DNA of 64,000 bases from Gremmenia infestans (taxonomy: Eukaryota; Ascomycota; Leotiomycetes; Helotiales; Hamatocanthoscyphaceae), in the NCBI GenBank assembly GCA_032629725.1, contig JAFEVB010000038.1, positions 310,001 to 374,000 on the forward strand, read 5' to 3'. Made by a program: the position numbers and the translations under genes. Positions 59,421-64,000 of the stretch are shown here, piece by piece. The notes under the pieces were generated by a model that was not told where the DNA came from, made no database searches, and saw only the letters and a program-made list of their open reading frames with translations. Within the stretch, counting starts at the first letter, position 1, and each line of letters begins with the position of its first letter.

Positions 59421-60458
59421 TCAGCGGTCAAGAAGATCGCTTAGCTCGACCCATCGCTTTTCCGCCAAGCTCACAATGCCCTTCATCTCTAGCATTCCAA
59501 TCGTGGTGCCTCCGGCTTTGGAGATGCCCAACATCTTCGTCTTCCCGCTTCCACAATCTATAACCACAGTAACAGATTCTTCACATAGGCCCTCCTCAAA
59601 TGTATCAGGGTCAACCAAGATCCAGTATTTATGATCCTTTGCTTGCTTTTGTTCTTTTGTTTTAAAAACCAGCGACGTAACAGCAACTGGCAACCCTCTC
59701 AACTGTAGCTGCTTTGATTGTGCCACCGAGTCCTCGCAGAGTATCATCTCTCGATCTGGATCCCAGTATGCGTTTGGTAGTCGTACATTCTTTAGCGCCG
59801 AGATAACTGCCGCCCAAGCTGCATCGAATGGGTTGCCGTCTAAAGAGATGAACAAAATGTCGATATAGAGCGTCCAAAATGCCTTCACTTCCGGCTCGGG
59901 GGCATCCTCCTCATCCTCATCCTCCATCTTGTCCTGGTCGCTGAGATCTGGCGGCTGGTACCAAATCCTCAGATCTTCTCCGTCAACTAATCCACTGGAA
60001 TGTAGCAACGAATATATCCTCGTGCTCAAACTCTGCGCAAGCGTGCTAGGAGGTTGACCTGGCATGAAAGCTGGTGAACATCCTGTTGCCAGCTCAATAT
60101 TCGGGACTAGTAGATCTAATTCCTTTGCCTCATTGTATCCTACCTTCGACGACGGCGCTGTTGATGATTTGTCGACACGGTAGCCTGCCACATTGTTCGC
60201 AAGCAATATCTCTGCCCGAACCCCACAGACGACTGTTGTATCTCCTATCCGTACTACTGCGCTTCCTTCGGCATGTGTAAGAGAGCCATTGTTGATATGC
60301 GGGGTCCGAAATTGTGTAGCTATTCGACCGTTTGCGCGCGTGGGGATGGAGGAATCGGAGGTGGGTTGGAGGTGGGCAAGGAGGTATGGATGGGGAGAGA
60401 GTTTGGCAAAGGTCTCCCGAGGGAAAGAGAGAGTTGATTGGGGGGCTGCGGAAGCCAT
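59421..60458 (-). CDS. RRP43: RNA exosome core subunit Rrp43 (RNase PH family)
   Basis: Ring subunit of the exosome, which degrades and processes RNA in nucleus and cytoplasm. Intronless, 345 residues from the ATG at 60458 (MASAAPQSTLSFPRETFAKL); the reading frame is open for 52 more codons upstream, but those look like leader. RNase PH fold: RIATQFRTPHINNGSLTHAEGSA, GDTTVVCGVRAEILLANN, LDLLVPNIELATGCSPAFMPG, AFWTLYIDILFISLDGNPFDAAWAAVISALKNVRLP, then the second-half strands KYWILVDPDTFEEGLCEE and KAGGTTIGMLEMKG. An acidic insertion (KMEDEDEEDAPEPE) sits in the loop before the second beta sheet. The arrangement fits Rrp43 more than Rrp42/Rrp45, as the family differs in the N-terminal and ring-contact segments. 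Catalytic phosphorolytic residues are not expected in eukaryotic ring subunits. Confidence 0.88.
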   Translation of the reverse strand: MASAAPQSTLSFPRETFAKLSPHPYLLAHLQPTSDSSIPTRANGRIATQFRTPHINNGSLTHAEGSAVVRIGDTTVVCGVRAEILLANNVAGYRVDKSSTAPSSKVGYNEAKELDLLVPNIELATGCSPAFMPGQPPSTLAQSLSTRIYSLLHSSGLVDGEDLRIWYQPPDLSDQDKMEDEDEEDAPEPEVKAFWTLYIDILFISLDGNPFDAAWAAVISALKNVRLPNAYWDPDREMILCEDSVAQSKQLQLRGLPVAVTSLVFKTKEQKQAKDHKYWILVDPDTFEEGLCEESVTVVIDCGSGKTKMLGISKAGGTTIGMLEMKGIVSLAEKRWVELSDLLDR

Positions 60459-60644
60459 TATTGGGAGTTGTTCATGGCATGTCAAAGGTATAGGATAGAT
60501 ACTTGCAATCGATTTTTTGATAAACTGGGTTCTGCCGAAGTTTAGCCGCCCTACGAAGCCTTTATGCGCTTCCGGCCATTTTTTAAGCAAAGACTTAATT
60601 GGTCCCTGATCCACATTATTTAAGCTGCTACGGTACGGGTTCTC

Positions 60645-60658
60645 TTAAGTCGACTTAA
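60645..60658. repeat. 14-bp perfect palindrome TTAAGTCGACTTAA
   Basis: Self-complementary 14-mer, 187 bp upstream of the Rrp43 start, sharing a 10-base core with the 12-mer at 61423. A pair of short palindromes can mark ends of a miniature element or bind a dimeric regulator. Confidence 0.75.
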
Positions 60659-61422
60659 CCTATTTAAAAGTTGCTAGAATATTACTATTAGAGATCTATA
60701 TCTTATACTAAAAGGTGAGGCTTATATCTAGTGACTATTACTAAATATTATAATATTACTTGATAAATATAAAGCTAAATATCCTAATTTTAATTAAGAA
60801 GTAAAAATAAGTAAAATATATATACTAGAAGTGGGATAATACTAGCAGTGAGCTAGCGCCAAGACTCTCGCTATAAGCATATCTCACTTTATGCTTAGGA
60901 TTTGCGGGTCCCGACCGCATGCTTATATCCAGGTTCTTCTATAGCAAAGTCGAATAGAGAGAGAGAGAGAGTTATGGTCAAGAAAAGTGCCGGGACTATG
61001 AGGATAATGGGTAACAGACGATAGCCTCTAGACATCATAAATGCAACCAAGCAGAACCAGTGTCAAGTCTTACTAGCTAGTGAGAAGTGATCACCCCTGT
61101 GATACCAACAAGAAGCCTTGCAGGCAGGAAAATTCGGATTTATGGGAGGGGAAATAGTCTTGGGAGGGGATTGTCTTATGCGCTGCTCTTATGTTAATGC
61201 GATGGCAATAAAGTGAGTAGCCGTCACATTGCGATTCTCGTCAGCTTTAGGATAGTATTGCAATCCTAGGTTCGTAGCAAGCCCCGCGTACAGGTGATAA
61301 TTCGACTTTTGCCCGCCTGTATGGTAATGGAAGTACCCGGCAAGTCGGCATGTCCATGCCATGCATTGCACAAACATGATCTCTTCCCGATTGGATTAGC
61401 ATAAGTCGACCTACCAATTCTT

Positions 61423-61434
61423 CAAGTCGACTTG
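61423..61434. repeat. 12-bp perfect palindrome CAAGTCGACTTG
   Basis: Same AAGTCGACTT core as the palindrome at 60645, 770 bp away, next to a further half site AAGTCGAC at 61403. Confidence 0.75.
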
Positions 61435-62617
61435 CCTGAGGGTGAACTGCGCCTTAGCTTGTTTGGTATTATTGCCTGTAAGGCGTATGGAGTGGTGATG
61501 TTTCATTTGGAAGAAGAATAAGAAGGGGAAGGAAGGAGGATAAAGCACGCTCTAGCTCTCTTGTACGTAGCGGTATTGTCTCGCCTACGGAGTGGTGGAG
61601 GTACAGGCCAAAAGTTGTGTCACCAGGTATTATTGCAGGGGTGTATTTAGGTGATGTTTTACGGAATACGAAGTAGAGACCAAATAGCCGAAATACCCTC
61701 TTTTCACTGGAAGAGGTATTTTCCCGGCGTAAAAATTTATAGGAAGCCCTCAAATTACTTTTTGCAAGTTTGATGGCTATACCCTGTACCTCCGTAGGAG
61801 CGCTCCGAACTACCACCCCTGACACTCTAGAACCAAACTACCCGGCCGCCCATCAAGTACGTAAATGTTAAATCACGTAAAGTCTCCACAATACGTCGAA
61901 TTCTATACTCCGACGAAGTACGAAGTACTTTGTAAGGTCCCACTAAGCCCTAGATGTACTTTAAGTACAGTATCAATTGCTCACTTCCCCTGGTTACGCG
62001 GTGAGGCGAAGGAGCATTAACATTTATTCAAGGGGGGGAGGGATTCTACGTTTTATGGGGATTTTACGTGATGTAACCTTTGTACTTCGTAAATCCAATC
62101 TATGCGTGCATTTTGGTGAGTGACCACCTCGCTTTGCCCAGCCACCACAACCAAAATTGCCTTTGCAGGGTATTTTCTTGTGCTCAGAGCTTGAGGCTCA
62201 CAGGAAAAAGTGATGTGTTGGTTAGCAGCTCCCGGAAACCTTAGTGAAATAATCTGTCTTACCCACCATCGCCAGTTATAGCACGGCCGCCTGAATCTCT
62301 GATATATTACAGCTGGACAGAAGCAATCTCAATTCGAAAACTTCCTCCATAATATTTTAGCATTCAGAAGCATACTTCTTCGCATTCGCAATCGAGCTAT
62401 TTTTGAGTCCTTGCATTTTGGCGGTCGCCAATAAAGTTCATCGCGAGCTTATATACCTCTTTGCAGTATCATCAAGCATATAGGGCAATTATACAATCTC
62501 CCTTTACTTCCGCCTTCGAATCCTTATCAAGTGAGCCGCAAGCCTGTTACAATCCCCAAGCCTTTCCATAATCTCAAATCTGATTTACTGTCTAGTTAAT
62601 TGTCCTGTCCAAACAAA

Positions 62618-63373
62618 ATGACAATTTTCTCGAGAATGCAAGCCGCTCTCGAGACTTTCATCTTCCCTCCATCCAAAAAAAGGCCGTCAACATTCAGTTC
62701 CGATGCAGGGGGTGGCTTCACCCAGCCAGTCCACATCTTCAGCAGGGATGATCCCAGCCTCATCTGGCGTGGGACGGTTCTCATAGACCCTGGGAACCAA
62801 GGACCAAATTTGATCACAGAAGAAGCTATGCGCTTTGTTCATGGACATCCAACAGGATCTGGGAGTACCATTAGAACTTATGATGGCGAGGAAAAATCGG
62901 TTGGTGGTAAGGTAGAGCTTTGCTTTTCCGGCCCTGGACCAACGACTCGATACCACAGAAGAAAGTTTCGCCACGTACCTCACATCATAGATGGTATTGA
63001 CATGGTTCTGAACCATGATTTCTATATCGAGGTATTCCCGGAGAAAGTACCCGGTATGCTGATGATCCGGTCAGGCCAAAGGAAGGAGAATAAAGGCAAG
63101 TTACTCAATGGAATGGTGTCAACTAGTGGAGCAAGGTCTTTGAGGCTAATTGAAATCCAAGAGGGGAAGCGTCGAAGAGAAGAACGCGAGCAAAGACAGG
63201 AGCATAATGCGCAGCGACAGGATGCGGAACGGCGAGAACAAGCTCGAGCGGCAGAGGAAAGTAGACAGGCCCAGGAAAGGGCCTACTATTGTAACTCGAA
63301 CAACTCCTCAGGTGGGTATAGCGGCTCATCCGGCTCCTATTCGAACTACTCGAATGGCTATTCAAACAATTAG
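62618..63373 (+). CDS. Retropepsin-like domain protein with low-complexity tail
   Basis: Single exon, 251 residues from the ATG at 62618 (MTIFSRMQAAL); earlier in-frame codons lack an ATG. Residues about 45-155 look like a retropepsin-like (gag-pol-type aspartyl protease) fold: GTVLIDPGNQGPNLITEEA, a middle strand GKVELCFSG and GIDMVLNHDFYIEV. The place of the catalytic Asp-Thr-Gly reads Asp-Pro-Gly, and GMDxILG-type is GIDMVLNHD here, so activity is doubtful or altered. After about 170 a highly charged coiled-coil segment (REERE QRQEH NAQRQDAERR) ends in a Tyr/Ser/Gly/Asn-rich tail (SSGGYSGSSGSYSNYSNGY), prion-like in composition. This kind of domesticated protease-like protein is frequent among fungal hypothetical proteins. 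It is close to, and convergent with, the DUF6594 gene. No other transposon part remains. Confidence 0.78.
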   Translation: MTIFSRMQAALETFIFPPSKKRPSTFSSDAGGGFTQPVHIFSRDDPSLIWRGTVLIDPGNQGPNLITEEAMRFVHGHPTGSGSTIRTYDGEEKSVGGKVELCFSGPGPTTRYHRRKFRHVPHIIDGIDMVLNHDFYIEVFPEKVPGMLMIRSGQRKENKGKLLNGMVSTSGARSLRLIEIQEGKRRREEREQRQEHNAQRQDAERREQARAAEESRQAQERAYYCNSNNSSGGYSGSSGSYSNYSNGYSNN

Positions 63374-63565
63374 TCTTTGAGATGTTGGTATGCGGGAGGT
63401 AGAGTGAGGCGCTCGGTCACGTGTTAGGTTTAACGGCAGAAGCAAGGAGTTCTTTTGACGGGTCGGCGTTGTTGTTAATGTGATAAGAAATATGTGTGTA
63501 GCTGATACCAATTTAAATATTCATATTTTCCCACCTCGTCTGGCATATCGTCAACTTGAAAATGG

Positions 63566-64000
63566 TTAAATGGTGGTGCTTCCCACAAACACCACTTGCA
63601 CACTTGCGAATCTATCGGCGCACGATGTTAGCACCATCTTCGCCAACTGACACACCACTTACGCAGCAGTTGCAGCAAAAACCTCAATCCTTTTAGCGTT
63701 TGTAGTCGCCATCAGCGCCATCGAAAACAACACCGTAAACAAAGCGACCATGCCCAACCTCGTCAGCATATCGCGAATGCAATACAGAACCACGACAGCC
63801 AGGACTGGCAGCAATGAGGCAATAGCGGTTCCGATCATATCTGCCGATCTGATCACAAGCTTCTCCCCATAAACACATATACTGCCTTCTACATCAGTCG
63901 GCCCACGACGTCTACCCCACAATTTATGGCACAGCGTCGTCAGAGGTTTCCGCAGAAATCGTGTAAAGTGATCGCCCACCAACGTATCGGGCGGGACTAC
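63566..64000 (-). CDS. DUF6594 membrane protein, C-terminal part (5' end beyond window)
   Basis: Only the 3' part lies in the window. Upstream exon runs from the window edge to 63663, intron 63662-63603 with an AAG acceptor and GCTAAC branch site, last exon 63602-63566 (final 12 codons). The sequence has a cytosolic, basic linker (FLRKPLTTLCHKLWGRRR), then a membrane pair (MIGTAIASLLPVLAVVVLYC and LGMVALFTVLFSMALMATTN) and the tail AKRIEVFAATAA followed by VQVVFVGSTT. That trio, two helices then AKRxEIFAATAAxxAVQVVFVG, is the mark of the fungal DUF6594 family, whose function is unknown. Proteins of this family are commonly 250-500 residues, with most of it outside the window here. Confidence 0.85.

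Larger units (their letters stand above)
60459..62617. other. Intergenic, AT-rich relic and AAGTCGACTT palindromes
   Basis: 2.2 kb upstream of two divergent genes. From about 60660 to 60850 the DNA is strongly A/T-rich, possibly RIP-mutated repeat. TTAAGTCGACTTAA at 60645-60658 and CAAGTCGACTTG at 61423-61434 are perfect palindromes with the same AAGTCGACTT core; a half site is at 61402. A GA microsatellite lies at 60957-60971. No gene recognised; frames at 61189-61825 have no motif. Confidence 0.55.

Noticed and set aside
60650..60850. Transposon
   Set aside because: AT-rich and possibly RIP-mutated, but no transposase, reverse transcriptase, LTR or target duplication could be found.

Overview
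The window is nuclear DNA of a filamentous ascomycete (Pezizomycotina). Short introns of about 50-70 bp with GT..AG ends and CTAAC-type branch sites run through most genes, and fungal-only families are present: exomer Chs5, Zn2Cys6 and C2H2 regulators, a STAND-type N-terminal domain and DUF6594. The gene styles suggest Leotiomycetes/Helotiales, but this is an impression and not a demonstration. There are no rRNA genes, CRISPR arrays, plasmid features or intact transposons, and I found no tRNA gene by eye.

Layout. 0-10 kb: a thaumatin-like secreted protein (cut by the window start), a protein with a fungal STAND-like N-terminal domain, and the Rad1/XPF repair endonuclease facing a small hydrophilic protein across a shared promoter. 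10-18 kb: a Las17/WASP actin nucleation factor with an apparent one-base frameshift in a C run, translation factor eIF1A, an unrecognised protein divergent from it, and Chs5. 18-31 kb: a UDP-glycosyltransferase, a Lsb1/Pin3-type SH3 protein with a very long disordered N-terminus, and a Rab escort protein. 31-34 kb: a short-chain dehydrogenase convergent with a Zn2Cys6 regulator whose frame carries a TAA. 34-43 kb: a long gene-poor block upstream of a C2H2 regulator. 44-55 kb: gene-poor sequence, a BLOC-1 CNL1-like subunit, the Set1/COMPASS PHD subunit Spp1 and a protein-kinase fragment. 55-64 kb: an FAD monooxygenase, a four-helix membrane protein of Sur7/PalI style, exosome subunit Rrp43, a retropepsin-like protein and the 3' end of a DUF6594 membrane protein.

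The genes are monocistronic and on both strands, with no obvious operon-like or biosynthetic cluster. A loose theme is actin and membrane traffic (Las17, Lsb1/Pin3, Chs5, Rab escort protein, CNL1), probably by chance. The intergenic DNA is long (about half of the window) and partly AT-rich, with several strong palindromes and a recurring TACGGAGTA word. I saw no convincing new multi-gene system. The items most worth checking are the Lsb1/Pin3 extension, the Las17 poly-C shift, the TAA in the zinc-cluster regulator, and the retropepsin-like protein with a DPG in place of DTG. Exon borders were inferred by reading splice signals and frame continuity, without transcript data.
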